Below, one piece after another: positions 35,788 to 45,000 of a stretch of DNA of 64,000 bases. The stretch spans positions 1 to 64,000 of the forward strand of contig NZ_RCZE01000006.1 in the NCBI RefSeq assembly GCF_006438915.1, given 5' to 3'. The stretch's first letter is position 1. The number at the start of each line of letters is the position of its first letter. The position numbers were made by a program, and so were the translations under genes. Origin of the DNA: Pseudomonas arsenicoxydans (GTDB lineage Bacteria > Pseudomonadota > Gammaproteobacteria > Pseudomonadales > Pseudomonadaceae). The notes beneath the pieces are model-generated. The model did not search any database and had not been told where the DNA came from. It saw only the letters and a program-made list of their open reading frames with translations.

Positions 35788-37146
35788 TTAGCGACGGTAG
35801 TGGGATCCGGTATGTTGCTCAGGCAAATGCGCCCCGCCGTGAAACAGCTTCTCCCGCAAGCTCCCGTCGTCATAAGCAGCCTTGTACGAGCCCCGGCGCT
35901 GCAACTCCGGAATCACCCACTCAATGAAATCCACATAGCTTTCCGGGGTGACCATCCGCGTCAGGTTGAAGCCGTCCAGACCGGTTTCGGCGATCCACGA
36001 TTCCAGTTCATCCGCCACTTGCCCGGGCGAGCCCACCACCGTGATGTAGCGGCCACCGAGGGCGTGTTGCTCGAGCAACTTGCGGCGGGTCCAGTCGTTG
36101 TTTTGCAGGTTTTTGGTCGCCGACTGGATCGCGTTGCTCTTCACGTACTGGATCGGTTCGTCGATGTCGTATTCGGAAAAATCGATCCCTGTCGACGCCG
36201 AAAAATGCGCCACGCCGGCCTCGGCACTCGCGTAGCTCAGGTACTCGGCGTGCTTGGTCCACGCGGCTTCTTCGGTGGCGCCGACAATCACGTTCAGGCC
36301 CATGAACACCTTGATGTCCTCGGGATTACGCCCGGCCTCGACGGCGCTGGCGCGCACCTTGTCCACCTGGAGTTTGGTCGACGGTTTGTTCTGGCCGCTG
36401 ATGAACACGCACTCGGCATGACGCCCGGCGAACAGCAAACCGCGATCCGAACTGCCGGCCTGGAACAACACCGGTGTGCGCTGCGGTGACGGCTCGCACA
36501 GGTGATAACCCTCCACCTGATAGAACTCGCCCTTGTGCTCGACCTTGTGCACTTTCTCCGGTTGCGCGTAGATCCGTTGCTCGCGGTCGTTGAGCACCGC
36601 GCCGTTTTCCCAGCTGCCTTCCCAGAGTTTGTAGAGCACTTCCAGGTATTCATCGGCCTGGTCGTAACGACGGTCGTGCTCGACCTGTTCGCTCAGGCCC
36701 ATGGCCTTGGCGGCGCTGTCGAGGTAGCCGGTGACAATGTTCCAGCCGACCCGGCCACGGCTCAGGTGATCGAGCGTCGACAGGCGTCGGGCGAACAGGT
36801 ATGGCGGTTCGTAAGTGAGGTTGGCGGTCAGGCCGAAGCCGAGATTTTTGGTCACGGCGGCCATGGCCGATACCAGCAACAGCGGGTCGTTGACCGGCAG
36901 CTGGATCGATTCTTTCAGCGGCACATTCACCGAGTTCTGGTAGACGTCGTACACGCCGACGATGTCGGCGATGAACAATCCGTCAAACAGCCCGCGCTCC
37001 AGCAGTTGCGCCAGTTCAGTCCAGTATTCGAGGGTCTTGTACTGCGTGGAGTTGTCCCGTGGATGGGTCCACAGGCCATGGTTGATGTGCCCGATGCAGT
37101 TCATGTTGAACGCGTTGAGCAGGATCTTTTTTTTCGCGTCAGCCAT
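35788..37146 (-). CDS. LLM flavin-dependent monooxygenase, NtaA/DszA family
   Basis: A 452-residue FMNH2-dependent bacterial-luciferase-fold monooxygenase. Features of the NtaA/SnaA/DszA group are NMNCIGHINHGLWTHPRDN near the N-terminus, GRVGWNIVTGYLDSAAKAMG (about 130-150) and PVLFQAGSSDRG (about 225-236). Members oxidise chelators or organosulfur compounds, for example DszA acting on dibenzothiophene sulfone. Its ATG overlaps the stop of the upstream sfnB gene by one base (TGATG). Linked SfnB-type enzymes and a transporter point to C-S bond cleavage; the exact substrate is open. A flavin reductase is not encoded here. Confidence 0.87.
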   Translation of the reverse strand: MADAKKKILLNAFNMNCIGHINHGLWTHPRDNSTQYKTLEYWTELAQLLERGLFDGLFIADIVGVYDVYQNSVNVPLKESIQLPVNDPLLLVSAMAAVTKNLGFGLTANLTYEPPYLFARRLSTLDHLSRGRVGWNIVTGYLDSAAKAMGLSEQVEHDRRYDQADEYLEVLYKLWEGSWENGAVLNDREQRIYAQPEKVHKVEHKGEFYQVEGYHLCEPSPQRTPVLFQAGSSDRGLLFAGRHAECVFISGQNKPSTKLQVDKVRASAVEAGRNPEDIKVFMGLNVIVGATEEAAWTKHAEYLSYASAEAGVAHFSASTGIDFSEYDIDEPIQYVKSNAIQSATKNLQNNDWTRRKLLEQHALGGRYITVVGSPGQVADELESWIAETGLDGFNLTRMVTPESYVDFIEWVIPELQRRGSYKAAYDDGSLREKLFHGGAHLPEQHTGSHYRR

Positions 37147-38339
37147 CAGATGGTCCCTCGTAGCGGAGGGTTTTCATCGTTGAGGTAGTAGTTGCCGACC
37201 GCGTGATATTTCCAGCGCACCGGGTCGTGCAACGTGTGCACACGTGCGTTGCGCCAGTGCCGGTCCAGGCCATGTTCGATCAGGGTGGCCTGGCTGCCGG
37301 CCAGTTCGAACAGCGTGCTGCCGGCGGCGAGGGAAATTTCGGTGCTGATGGCCCTAGCTTCGGCGACGGCAATCGAGGCGGCGGCGACGGTCTCGGCGTT
37401 GGTGTCGGCCTGGGCCTTGTCGAGGAATTCGCCGGAGCGTTCCAGCAAGGCTTCGGCGGCGTGCAGGCGAATACTCAAGTGACCGAAACTCTTGATCGTC
37501 AGCGGGTCCTCAGTGGCTTTTTCGTGGGTGGCGTCGATCCACGGCCGGGTTTTAATGCGCACAAAATGCAGCGCATCTTCATAGGCGGCGCGGGCGATGC
37601 CGGTGTCGATGGCGGCGTGGAGGATTTGCGCGAGCGGGCCGACGGTGGTCGGGCGTTCGAACGCACTCTGGAACGGGATCACGTCCTCGGCCGCCACGTA
37701 TACGTCCTCGAACACCACCGAACCGCTGCCGGTAGTGCGCTGGCCAAAGCCGCTCCAGTCGTCGATGACGGTCAAGCCTTGGCTGTCGCGCGGCACGAAT
37801 GCCAGTTGCTGCACGCCGTGTTCATCGACCACCGAGGTGGGGATGCGTTGCGCGTAGATCGCGCCGGTCGCGTAGAACTTGCGACCGTTGATGCGATAGC
37901 CGTCGCCATCGCGCTTGAGACGGGTGACGCGGTCGTGAGCGGTTTTGGTACCGAGTTCGGCGAGTGCATTGCCGAAGCGTTGGCCGGCCAATACTTCGGC
38001 GTACAGGCGTTGTTTCTGCGCAGGGCTGCCGTTCACGCGCAGCACTTCGAGGGCATAGAAATGGTTCTGCGGGATTTGCCCGAGCGAGCCGTCAGCCTGG
38101 GCAATCAAGGCGATTACCTTGGCCAGCGTCACGTTGGACACGCCGGCGCCGCCGTACTCCTTGGGCACGCTGATGCCCCAAAGGCCCGAGCGGGAAAACA
38201 CGTCGAGTTCCGGGGTCGGCAAACGGCGTTCGCGGTCACGCAGCGCACTGTCGCGTTTGAAGTCGTCCGCCAGGTCACTGGCGACGACCAGGGCTTGCTC
38301 ATCGCTGGTTATGACCGCGACGTGGTGTGAATAAGTCAT
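37146..38339 (-). CDS. sfnB: SfnB-type acyl-CoA dehydrogenase-like sulfur acquisition oxidoreductase (copy 2)
   Basis: A 397-residue flavoenzyme with acyl-CoA dehydrogenase fold, placed in the SfnB/DszC group rather than true acyl-CoA dehydrogenases. Diagnostic stretches are GLWGISVPKEYGGAGVSNVT, DGSLGQIPQNHFYALEVL and IDDWSGFGQRTTGSGSVVF. The C-terminal HTLHDPVRWKYHAVGNYYL is shared with the next copy. SfnB participates in sulfur scavenging under sulfate limitation; DszC hydroxylates sulfur in thiophenes. The ATG at 38339 follows CTGGAGAA. It lies 38 bases after the other sfnB copy and overlaps the LLM gene. Confidence 0.88.
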   Translation of the reverse strand: MTYSHHVAVITSDEQALVVASDLADDFKRDSALRDRERRLPTPELDVFSRSGLWGISVPKEYGGAGVSNVTLAKVIALIAQADGSLGQIPQNHFYALEVLRVNGSPAQKQRLYAEVLAGQRFGNALAELGTKTAHDRVTRLKRDGDGYRINGRKFYATGAIYAQRIPTSVVDEHGVQQLAFVPRDSQGLTVIDDWSGFGQRTTGSGSVVFEDVYVAAEDVIPFQSAFERPTTVGPLAQILHAAIDTGIARAAYEDALHFVRIKTRPWIDATHEKATEDPLTIKSFGHLSIRLHAAEALLERSGEFLDKAQADTNAETVAAASIAVAEARAISTEISLAAGSTLFELAGSQATLIEHGLDRHWRNARVHTLHDPVRWKYHAVGNYYLNDENPPLRGTI

Positions 38340-38377
38340 GTGTTTCTCCAGAGATCTGGTCAAAAGGCTACGGGTCG

Positions 38378-39619
38378 TCAGATCCAGGAATGCCGCGCCG
38401 GCAGCGTGCCGTTGAGGTGATAAGTGCCGACGGCGTAATACTTCCAGCGCACCGGGTCGTGCAGCGTGTGCACGCGGGCGTTGCGCCAATGGCGGTCGAG
38501 GTTGAATTCGGCGAGGGTGGCGCGGCTGCCGGCCAGCTCGAAGAGCTTTTCACTGGCGAGCAGCGAGATCTCGGTGGTCAGTACTTTGGCTTCGGCCACG
38601 GCAATCGAGGCGCGGGCGGCCGACTCGGCTGTGACGGGGGCGGCGTTGACCTGATCGAGTACTTGCCCGGCCTTGCGCAGCAGCGCTTCGGCGGCGTGCA
38701 ATTCGATTTTCAGTTTGCCGATATCAGCAATCACGTAGAGGTCGTCACTGGCCCGTTCAACGTTGGCGTCGATCCATGGACGCGCGAGGGTTTTCACGAA
38801 CTCGATGGCGTCGTCGATGGCGCCCCGGGCGATCCCCGCGTCGATGGCGGCTTGAATCAGTTGCGACACGGCGCCCTGGAGGTTCGGCTTCTCGTTGATC
38901 CTCCAGTTATCCACCACCAGATCGGCGTCGACCCGCACGTTGTTGAGCAAAAGGGTGCCGCTGGCGGTAGTGCGTTGACCGAAGCCCGACCAGTCATCCA
39001 CGATGCGCAGCCCCGGTGTGCCGCGACGGACGAAGGCCAGCACTTGCTTGCCGTCGTCGTTCAGCGCTTTGACCGCAACCCAGTGGGCGAACAGTGCGCC
39101 GGTGGAGTAAAACTTCTGGCCATTGAGCACAAAACCGTCGCCGTCGGCGGTGATGCGCGCCTTGAGTTCCAGGGTGTTTTTCGTACCGCGCTCAGGCCCG
39201 GCATTACCGATGCGCCAACCGTCGAGCACGCTTTTGAACAGCTGCTTTTTTTGCGCCTTAGTGGCGCTGCCCAGCACCAGGTTAAGAATGCCGAACTGGT
39301 TTTGCGGGATCTGCCCCAATGCCGGATCTGCCGCGGAAATGATCGCGAACACCTCGGCGACTGTGACGAAAGAAACCTGTGGACCACCGTATTCACGGGG
39401 GATGGCAATGCTGCCTAAACCGCTGCGGGTGAACTGTTCAATTTCAGACCATGGCAACTTGCGCTGACGGTCGCGTTTGGCCGCATGCAGATGAGCGATT
39501 TGCGCCAGTTCATGGGCCGCTTTGATGGCTTGTGCGTCGTTGCGCAAGACTTGCGCGGGCAACAACAGGGGGGCGATGTCCAGATCACTCTGAACGATTG
39601 CATCTGCCAGACTGGACAT
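38378..39619 (-). CDS. sfnB: SfnB-type acyl-CoA dehydrogenase-like sulfur acquisition oxidoreductase (copy 1)
   Basis: A 413-residue paralogue of the neighbouring copy, with the same order of elements (GLGSIAIPREYGGPQVSFVT, ALGQIPQNQFGILNLVL, VDDWSGFGQRTTASGTLLL, HTLHDPVRWKYYAVGTYHL). The two clearly arose by duplication but have diverged well beyond allelic difference, which suggests different substrates or a hetero-oligomer. CAAGGAG precedes the ATG. It is the promoter-proximal gene of the minus-strand cluster, with an AT-rich upstream motif at 39786-39808. Confidence 0.88.
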   Translation of the reverse strand: MSSLADAIVQSDLDIAPLLLPAQVLRNDAQAIKAAHELAQIAHLHAAKRDRQRKLPWSEIEQFTRSGLGSIAIPREYGGPQVSFVTVAEVFAIISAADPALGQIPQNQFGILNLVLGSATKAQKKQLFKSVLDGWRIGNAGPERGTKNTLELKARITADGDGFVLNGQKFYSTGALFAHWVAVKALNDDGKQVLAFVRRGTPGLRIVDDWSGFGQRTTASGTLLLNNVRVDADLVVDNWRINEKPNLQGAVSQLIQAAIDAGIARGAIDDAIEFVKTLARPWIDANVERASDDLYVIADIGKLKIELHAAEALLRKAGQVLDQVNAAPVTAESAARASIAVAEAKVLTTEISLLASEKLFELAGSRATLAEFNLDRHWRNARVHTLHDPVRWKYYAVGTYHLNGTLPARHSWI

Positions 39620-39785
39620 CAGTGCCGCTCCTTGGCTGCACGCAATGCCCTGGCGATCTGCACTGGGGAGATTGTGTTCCGGACCATACCTACCTCACAT
39701 CTCATGGGATCGTCGCGGGGTGGCGACGAATAAAATCAAGAATGTCCGGTGGTCCGGTGCATATACCCTAAGCGCGTATAAAAAA

Positions 39786-39808
39786 TTAATAAACTAACTT
39801 TTAGGAAT
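39786..39808 (-). promoter_or_regulatory. AT-rich motif upstream of the sfnB cluster
   Basis: On the minus strand ATTCCTAAAAGTTAGTTTAT closely resembles ATTCGAAAAAGTTATTTATT upstream of tauA (54523-54542). The shared core suggests a common activator of sulfur-starvation genes. CysB is the obvious candidate, by inference. Confidence 0.5.
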
Positions 39809-39847
39809 ATAGATAGAAGGGTGTTCTAGAGATGTCACCGCAATCCC

Positions 39848-39977
39848 TGTGGCGAGGGAGCTTGCTCCCGCTCGACTGCGCAGCAGTCGCAAACTGGCTA
39901 ACGCATTTCAACTGGAAAAATGCGATTTCAGATTTTGGGGTGCTCCGCACCCAGCGGGAGCAAGCTCCCTCGCCACA
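39848..39977. repeat. REPIN, family A
   Basis: TGTGGCGAGGGAGCTTGCTC and GAGCAAGCTCCCTCGCCACA flank a core of about 90 bases, between the sfnB promoter region and the 3' end of the upstream hypothetical gene. Confidence 0.92.
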
Positions 39978-39986
39978 GGTTTGGTG

Positions 39987-40751
39987 TCATTTTTTACGCG
40001 GCTCAGCCGCCATCAACATCTCTTTCGGCCTAGCCTTCAGATAGGGATTGGCGCAGCCAATCTTCAACCAGCGCGGCGGCGCCCAACGCGAGTTGTTGCC
40101 CACACGGTCGAGGATGCAATACGTCACTTCCAGCCGCAGGTCTTCGCCGGCTTCGAGAATGATTGCCGGCGGCACCCAGACCTGAATCGGCTGGCCCACT
40201 TCGTCTGCCTTGAGCCGGGGCAGGTCCATGCGCACATCGCCCCAACGCAGGGTGATTTCATCGTCGACGGCCATGTTCAGATAAGGCTCGATGGTCAGCG
40301 GTACGCCACGCTTGATCTGGTTCGGGTTGACCCCTTGGCGGCGAATGGTCTCGGGGAGGCCCACGGGTGCCAGGCGTTGGTTTTCGTCGCCGCACTGAGC
40401 CGGTAGTGGGCCACCGGGGCAATCGAGCTTGATCTGGACTCGCATCGCGGATGACAACGCAGGCCCTTGCCCCACCTGCATGACCTTGTAATGAATGCGT
40501 GCGCAGCCGTTGGCAATGAAGCTTTCCGGCACGCGCAGGGCCATCACCTCACCGACATCGTCGGCGCCCAGCACGCGGGAAGCGACGTAGCAGTTATCCC
40601 AGAACAGTTCGATCAGGTCGCCTGCGTCCATGCCGGGGTAGGGCGCCACGTCAATCATCAGATGAGTCGCCGCGATCATATTGACCCCGGCCTTGTGCGA
40701 CTGCGCCAGGGTCGGGGCCGCAAGTTCGGGTGTGTTCGAAGTGCTTGTCAT
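39987..40751 (-). CDS. Hypothetical protein, probably beta-rich
   Basis: A 254-residue protein without signal peptide or membrane helix. Strand-rich stretches with APYPGMDAGDLIELFWDNCY and QIKRGVPLTIEPYLNMAVDD recall the repeated beta-sandwich modules of large Pseudomonas hypothetical/adhesin-like proteins, where such a unit is often followed by a two-strand repeat. I cannot assign a function. CAAGGAG precedes the ATG. It has no obvious link to the sulfur genes beyond position; a REPIN separates them. Confidence 0.65.
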   Translation of the reverse strand: MTSTSNTPELAAPTLAQSHKAGVNMIAATHLMIDVAPYPGMDAGDLIELFWDNCYVASRVLGADDVGEVMALRVPESFIANGCARIHYKVMQVGQGPALSSAMRVQIKLDCPGGPLPAQCGDENQRLAPVGLPETIRRQGVNPNQIKRGVPLTIEPYLNMAVDDEITLRWGDVRMDLPRLKADEVGQPIQVWVPPAIILEAGEDLRLEVTYCILDRVGNNSRWAPPRWLKIGCANPYLKARPKEMLMAAEPRKK

Positions 40752-41241
40752 GGTTTTTCTCCTTGAAGCCTTGCAGCGAAGTTCCGTTTCTGAAAGTTCA
40801 AAGGCGCGCAGTATCCGGCAACAAATCGGCTTATTACTTTAAGGTTGAGTAAGGCTGAAGTGCAAAGGTTGGCGCCTGTTGGCGACTAGATAAGAGTGCG
40901 CTTGAATAGGTGTCAATAGAGTTGGCTAGTTAAGTGTTGGATCACTTGTTATTCAGAATAATCCTACATGCTGAAGTTAATAAACCGCGGCGAGCTGTCG
41001 AAGATGGCTACGTTTTTAGGCATGACAACACGCTGCTGATGGCCAAGGGTTGCACGTTGTCGAGCGCTGGGGTTAGCAAACTTTAGGCGAGAAAGATCTG
41101 TTGCAGGACATATATATGTACCGCACCAGGCATGGGCCGAATTATTTAAAGTAGGGGGATGAAAGTAGGCGGGAAGGAGATTTGTTGAAGAGCTAGTTGT
41201 TACTTCCATCCATGGAAGTTAACAAGTGGTGAGGCGATACT
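40752..41241. other. Long intergenic region, no gene recognised
   Basis: A 490-base AT-richer stretch. A minus-strand open frame at 40964-41209 has no ribosome site, no domain and unusual codon use, so I do not call it. The region may include the promoter of the hypothetical gene at 39987 and the 3' end of the tcy operon. I see no terminator with a T run. Confidence 0.45.
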
Positions 41242-41994
41242 TCAGTGGGTGTTGTTCAAGAACTTGCTGAGGAATTGTTTTGTCCGTTCTTCTTTCGGAT
41301 TGGCAAACAACGCTTTAGCGTCGCCTTGTTCAACGATGACACCCTTGTCGAAAAACACCACGCGATTGGCCACGTCCCGGGCAAAACCCATTTCGTGAGT
41401 GACGATGACCATGGTGCGCTTCTCCTCGGCGAGGCTGCGGATGGTCGCCAACACTTCACCGACGAGCTCCGGATCGAGCGCCGAGGTCGGCTCATCGAAC
41501 AGGATCACTTCCGGCTCCATCGCCAGCGCCCGGGCAATCGCCACGCGCTGTTGCTGACCACCGGAAAGGCGTCGCGGGTAAGCATCTTCCTTGCCCGCCA
41601 GGCCAACCCTGGCCAAGAGCTTTTTACCCAGGACAACGGCTTCGGCGTGCGGGATCTTCTTTACGATGATCGGGCCTTCGATGACGTTTTCCAGTGCGGT
41701 GCGGTGCGGGAACAGGTTGAAGTTCTGGAACACGAAGCCGACGTGTTGGCGCAGGCGTCGTACCAGACCTTGCTGCTGGTTCAGCGGGCGGCTGCCATCG
41801 ATTTCGATGTCGCCGACCTTGATCCGGCCGCTGGTAGGTTCTTCCAGAAAATTAAGGCAGCGCAGGAACGTGGTCTTGCCCGAGCCGCTGGGCCCGATGA
41901 TCGCCACGACCTCGCCTTCCTTCACTTCAAGATCGATGCCGTTGAGCACGACTTGACCCTTGAACTGCTTTGTCAGTTTTTCCACGACAATCAT
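41242..41994 (-). CDS. tcyN: L-cystine ABC transporter ATP-binding protein TcyN
   Basis: A 250-residue polar-amino-acid ABC ATPase. Walker A is GPSGSGKTT, the signature [15 protein letters not shown], and Walker [15 protein letters not shown]. The insertion with [18 protein letters not shown] is typical of the cystine-specific YecC/TcyN group. It is the last gene of tcyJ-tcyL-tcyN, four bases after tcyL. Unlike the decayed transporter at 23286-25697, all motifs are intact. Confidence 0.92.
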   Translation of the reverse strand: MIVVEKLTKQFKGQVVLNGIDLEVKEGEVVAIIGPSGSGKTTFLRCLNFLEEPTSGRIKVGDIEIDGSRPLNQQQGLVRRLRQHVGFVFQNFNLFPHRTALENVIEGPIIVKKIPHAEAVVLGKKLLARVGLAGKEDAYPRRLSGGQQQRVAIARALAMEPEVILFDEPTSALDPELVGEVLATIRSLAEEKRTMVIVTHEMGFARDVANRVVFFDKGVIVEQGDAKALFANPKEERTKQFLSKFLNNTH

Positions 41995-41998
41995 GGGG

Positions 41999-42664
41999 TC
42001 AGGACTCCTGGTCGTGCCGATTGACCCGCGCTTCCAAGGTGTTCTGCAGGTGCGACAGCACCGTGGCCAGAATCCAGTAGATCAACGCGGCGGCAAGATA
42101 CATGGTGAAGACTTCGAAAGTCCGGGCGGTAATCAGTTGTGCCTGACGGAACAGCTCTGGCACCTGAATGGTGGCGGCCAGCGCCGTGTCCTTGACCAGC
42201 GAAATGAAGCTGTTGCCCAGCGGCGGCAAGGCCGTGCGCATCGCTTGCGGAATGATGGCCCGGCGCAGGGTCTGCGCGCGGGTCATGCCGATACTGGCGG
42301 CGGCTTCCCACTGGCCACGCTCGATGGAGCTGATCGCGGCACGGAGGATTTCGCAGGCGTACGCAGCCATGTTCAGCGAGAAGCCGATCAGGGCCGCCGG
42401 CAGCGGATCAAGTTCGATGCCCAGTTGCGGCAAGCCGTAATAGATCACGAACAGTTGCACCAGCAACGGCGTGCCGCGAAAGAACGACACGTAGATGCGG
42501 GCAATCCAGCTCACCAGCTTGAAGCGCGACAGGCGCATCAGCGCCAGGCCGAAACCCATTATCAGGCCGAAGAACATCCCGCCCAGGCTGAGGATTACTG
42601 TGTAGTACGCGCCCTTGAGCAGAAAGGGCGCGGAATCCAGTGCGAGTTGGAAAGCTTCTTCCAT
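41999..42664 (-). CDS. tcyL: L-cystine ABC transporter permease TcyL
   Basis: A 221-residue His/Glu/Gln-type permease with about five helices ([20 protein letters not shown] first). The EAA loop is [20 protein letters not shown]. In this family one permease dimerises to form the channel. Its ATG overlaps the stop of tcyJ by one base (TAATG), showing translational coupling. Confidence 0.92.
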   Translation of the reverse strand: MEEAFQLALDSAPFLLKGAYYTVILSLGGMFFGLIMGFGLALMRLSRFKLVSWIARIYVSFFRGTPLLVQLFVIYYGLPQLGIELDPLPAALIGFSLNMAAYACEILRAAISSIERGQWEAAASIGMTRAQTLRRAIIPQAMRTALPPLGNSFISLVKDTALAATIQVPELFRQAQLITARTFEVFTMYLAAALIYWILATVLSHLQNTLEARVNRHDQES

Positions 42665-43464
42665 TATTGGGTGACGTCAGCGCTGAAGTATTTTTCCGAA
42701 AGCTTTTTCAGCGTACCGTCGGCACGCAGCTTGTCGATGGCCTTGTCGATTGCAGCCAGCAGCTCAGGCTCGCCTTTGCGCAGGGCAATACCGGCTTCCT
42801 GACGGGAGAACGCTTCGCCGGCGGCCACGGTTTTCGGTGCTTTCTTGGCGTATTCAAGCGCAGCCAGACGGTCGATCAGGATGACATCGGTACGGCCATT
42901 GTTCAGGTCGGCGAACTTGGTCGGATCATCATCGTAGGTGCGCACGTCGGCACCTGGCACATTGGCTTTTACCCACTGTTCGTAGTTGGTACCCAGGCCT
43001 ACGCCGACTTTCTTGCCGGACAAGTCAGCGGCTGTCTTGATGTTAAGCGCGGCTTCCTTATCCTTCAGTACCAGCGCCTGAATCCCGGAAACGGTATACG
43101 GCGTGGAGAAGTCATACTTCTTCTTGCGCTCTTCGGAGATGGTCACCTGGTTGATCACCACGTCCAGACGCTTGGATTCCAGCGCCGCGAGGATCCCGTC
43201 CCATTTGGTCGGTTGCAGTTTTGCCTTCACACCCAGCTCTTTGGCCAGGGCTTCGGAAAACTCGACTTCGAAGCCGGACAGTTTGCCGTCCTGGTCAACG
43301 AAACTGAACGGTGGATAAGTGCCTTCCAGGCCGACGTTGATCACGCCAGCTTTCTCGATTTTTTGCAGTTGATCACCGGCAACGGCCTGGCCCAGCAAAC
43401 CGGCGCTCAGCGCCAGGCCCAGCGAACCAACCAGCAGGTTTCGACGTAGTGCGGAAAAATTCAT
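42664..43464 (-). CDS. tcyJ: Cystine-binding periplasmic protein TcyJ (FliY)
   Basis: A 266-residue family-3 solute-binding protein with a Sec signal peptide of about 29 residues ending AVA. The amino-acid-binding core includes INVGLEGTYPPFSFVDQDGK, KWDGILAALESKRLDVVINQ and KKVGVGLGTNYEQWVK. Sequence style and gene order with tcyL, tcyN and dcyD identify it as the cystine receptor. The promoter should lie between 43465 and about 43650. Confidence 0.93.
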   Translation of the reverse strand: MNFSALRRNLLVGSLGLALSAGLLGQAVAGDQLQKIEKAGVINVGLEGTYPPFSFVDQDGKLSGFEVEFSEALAKELGVKAKLQPTKWDGILAALESKRLDVVINQVTISEERKKKYDFSTPYTVSGIQALVLKDKEAALNIKTAADLSGKKVGVGLGTNYEQWVKANVPGADVRTYDDDPTKFADLNNGRTDVILIDRLAALEYAKKAPKTVAAGEAFSRQEAGIALRKGEPELLAAIDKAIDKLRADGTLKKLSEKYFSADVTQ

Positions 43465-43674
43465 GACAAGCCCCTGTGTTTTCTTATGGAAGACGCTTTA
43501 GGAATGTTGGCAAATCCGGGATTTGGACGACTGCGATATCCTGCCCTAAAGCAGCATATGCGTCTCGCTGCAAATTCGCCTGCGGCGCGACTATATGATG
43601 ATGCCTATAGATTGGAAAATACTAAATATTGATCTGGTTATTCTTCAAGTGCATATGCGATGAGTGTGATCCCC

Positions 43675-43805
43675 TGTGGCGAGGGAGCTTGCTCCCGCTG
43701 GGGAGCGAAGCACCCCCAAAACCTGCACCGCGTGCTTCAGTTGAATTGCGGTGAATCGGTTTACGACTGCTGCGCAGCCGAGCGGGAGCAAGCTCCCTCG
43801 CCACA
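43675..43805. repeat. REPIN, family A
   Basis: TGTGGCGAGGGAGCTTGCTC and GAGCAAGCTCCCTCGCCACA flank a core of about 90 bases. It separates dcyD from tcyJ. Confidence 0.92.
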
Positions 43806-43811
43806 AAAGCG

Positions 43812-44810
43812 TCATCCCGTCAGCGAGTCTATGTAAGCAAACAACGCCGGCGCCCCACCGGTGTGCAGAAAGATAATCGGCCCCTTATCAAAGCGCCCGC
43901 GGCCAATCCCGTCCAGCAACCCGGCCATGGCCTTGCCGGTGTACACCGGGTCCAGCAGCAAACCTTCCTGACTCGCCAGCAGCTTCACCGCTGCCAGCGT
44001 TCCGGCATTCGGCTCGCCATAGCGCGGCCCGAAATATTCGTCCCACAGTTCAATTTTGAAACTCGCTGGCAACTGCACGCCGAGCAGTTCGGCCGTACGT
44101 TCGGCGAGACCCTGGACTTTCGGTCGCTGGTCTTCATCGCTACGGGAAACCGTGACGCCAATAACTGGCAAATCCGGCAGTGCTTCACTCAGCGCCAACG
44201 CCAGACCGCTGTGGGTGCCGGCGCTGCCCGAGGCGAGGACCACAGCGGCAAATTGCAGGCCGGTGTCCTTGATCTGCTCGGCCAACTCCAGCCCGGCGCG
44301 AACATAACCCAATGCGCCCAGCGCATTCGAACCACCAATCGGCACCAGGTACGGCTTCTTGCCGTTGTTGCGCAGGCGCTCGGCCAGGGCCTGCAATTGC
44401 TCGTCGGCGTTGTCGAGGTTTTCTACCAGCTCGACCTTGGTATCAAACAGGTCCAGCAACAGGCGATTGCCATTGCCGAGATAGTTGGCGTCGTCGGTGC
44501 CCAAAGGGTTTTCCAGCAGCGCGACGCAGCCCAGGCCCAGTTTGGCGGCAATGGCAGCAGTCTGGCGCACGTGGTTGGACTGCAGCGCACCCGCGGTGAT
44601 GAGTGTGTCGGCGCCTTGTGCCAGTGCATCGGCGGCGAGGTATTCGAGCTTGCGCAGTTTGTTGCCGCCCATGGCCAGTGGCGTCAGGTCATCGCGTTTG
44701 ACGTACACATCGCGGCCCAGCCAGGTCGACAAGCGTTCAAGTTTTTCCAGGGCAGTGGGGTGGCCGAGTAAATCGAGACGGTTAAAGCGAGCGAGCTGTT
44801 GTTTGATCAT
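43812..44810 (-). CDS. dcyD: D-cysteine desulfhydrase DcyD
   Basis: A 332-residue fold-type II PLP enzyme that splits D-cysteine into pyruvate, ammonia and sulfide. The PLP lysine is in [15 protein letters not shown] (about 46-60), with [12 protein letters not shown] following and the phosphate-binding [11 protein letters not shown] further on. ACC deaminase is the close relative, but the length and the linkage to the cystine importer genes favour DcyD. The ATG at 44810 gives the standard N-terminus. It is divergent from epsC. Confidence 0.9.
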   Translation of the reverse strand: MIKQQLARFNRLDLLGHPTALEKLERLSTWLGRDVYVKRDDLTPLAMGGNKLRKLEYLAADALAQGADTLITAGALQSNHVRQTAAIAAKLGLGCVALLENPLGTDDANYLGNGNRLLLDLFDTKVELVENLDNADEQLQALAERLRNNGKKPYLVPIGGSNALGALGYVRAGLELAEQIKDTGLQFAAVVLASGSAGTHSGLALALSEALPDLPVIGVTVSRSDEDQRPKVQGLAERTAELLGVQLPASFKIELWDEYFGPRYGEPNAGTLAAVKLLASQEGLLLDPVYTGKAMAGLLDGIGRGRFDKGPIIFLHTGGAPALFAYIDSLTG

Positions 44811-45000
44811 GGGTCCGTACTGGCGGAGAAAGATGAAAGGACTATAGGCATGCCCATTTGCCTGGGCAACCGCCAATCGCTTATAGCCAAAGATTCTGAG
44901 CTCTGCACAATTGGTTCTTAATTCGGCCTCAGGACCATGCCGTAAAGTAAACGCCGTCAGCGCGGCCAGACAGTCCGGCCGCCCGTGAGGAGTTTTAACC

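Noticed and set aside
39620..39780. Possible sigma-54 promoter before the sfnB cluster
   Set aside because: I looked for a GG-N10-GC pair of the TGGCAC/TTGC type on the minus strand and found no convincing match, although sfn genes elsewhere can depend on RpoN.
40964..41209. Minus-strand 81-codon frame in the long gap upstream of the tcy operon's 3' end
   Set aside because: No ribosome site, no conserved motif and atypical codon use; more likely non-coding.
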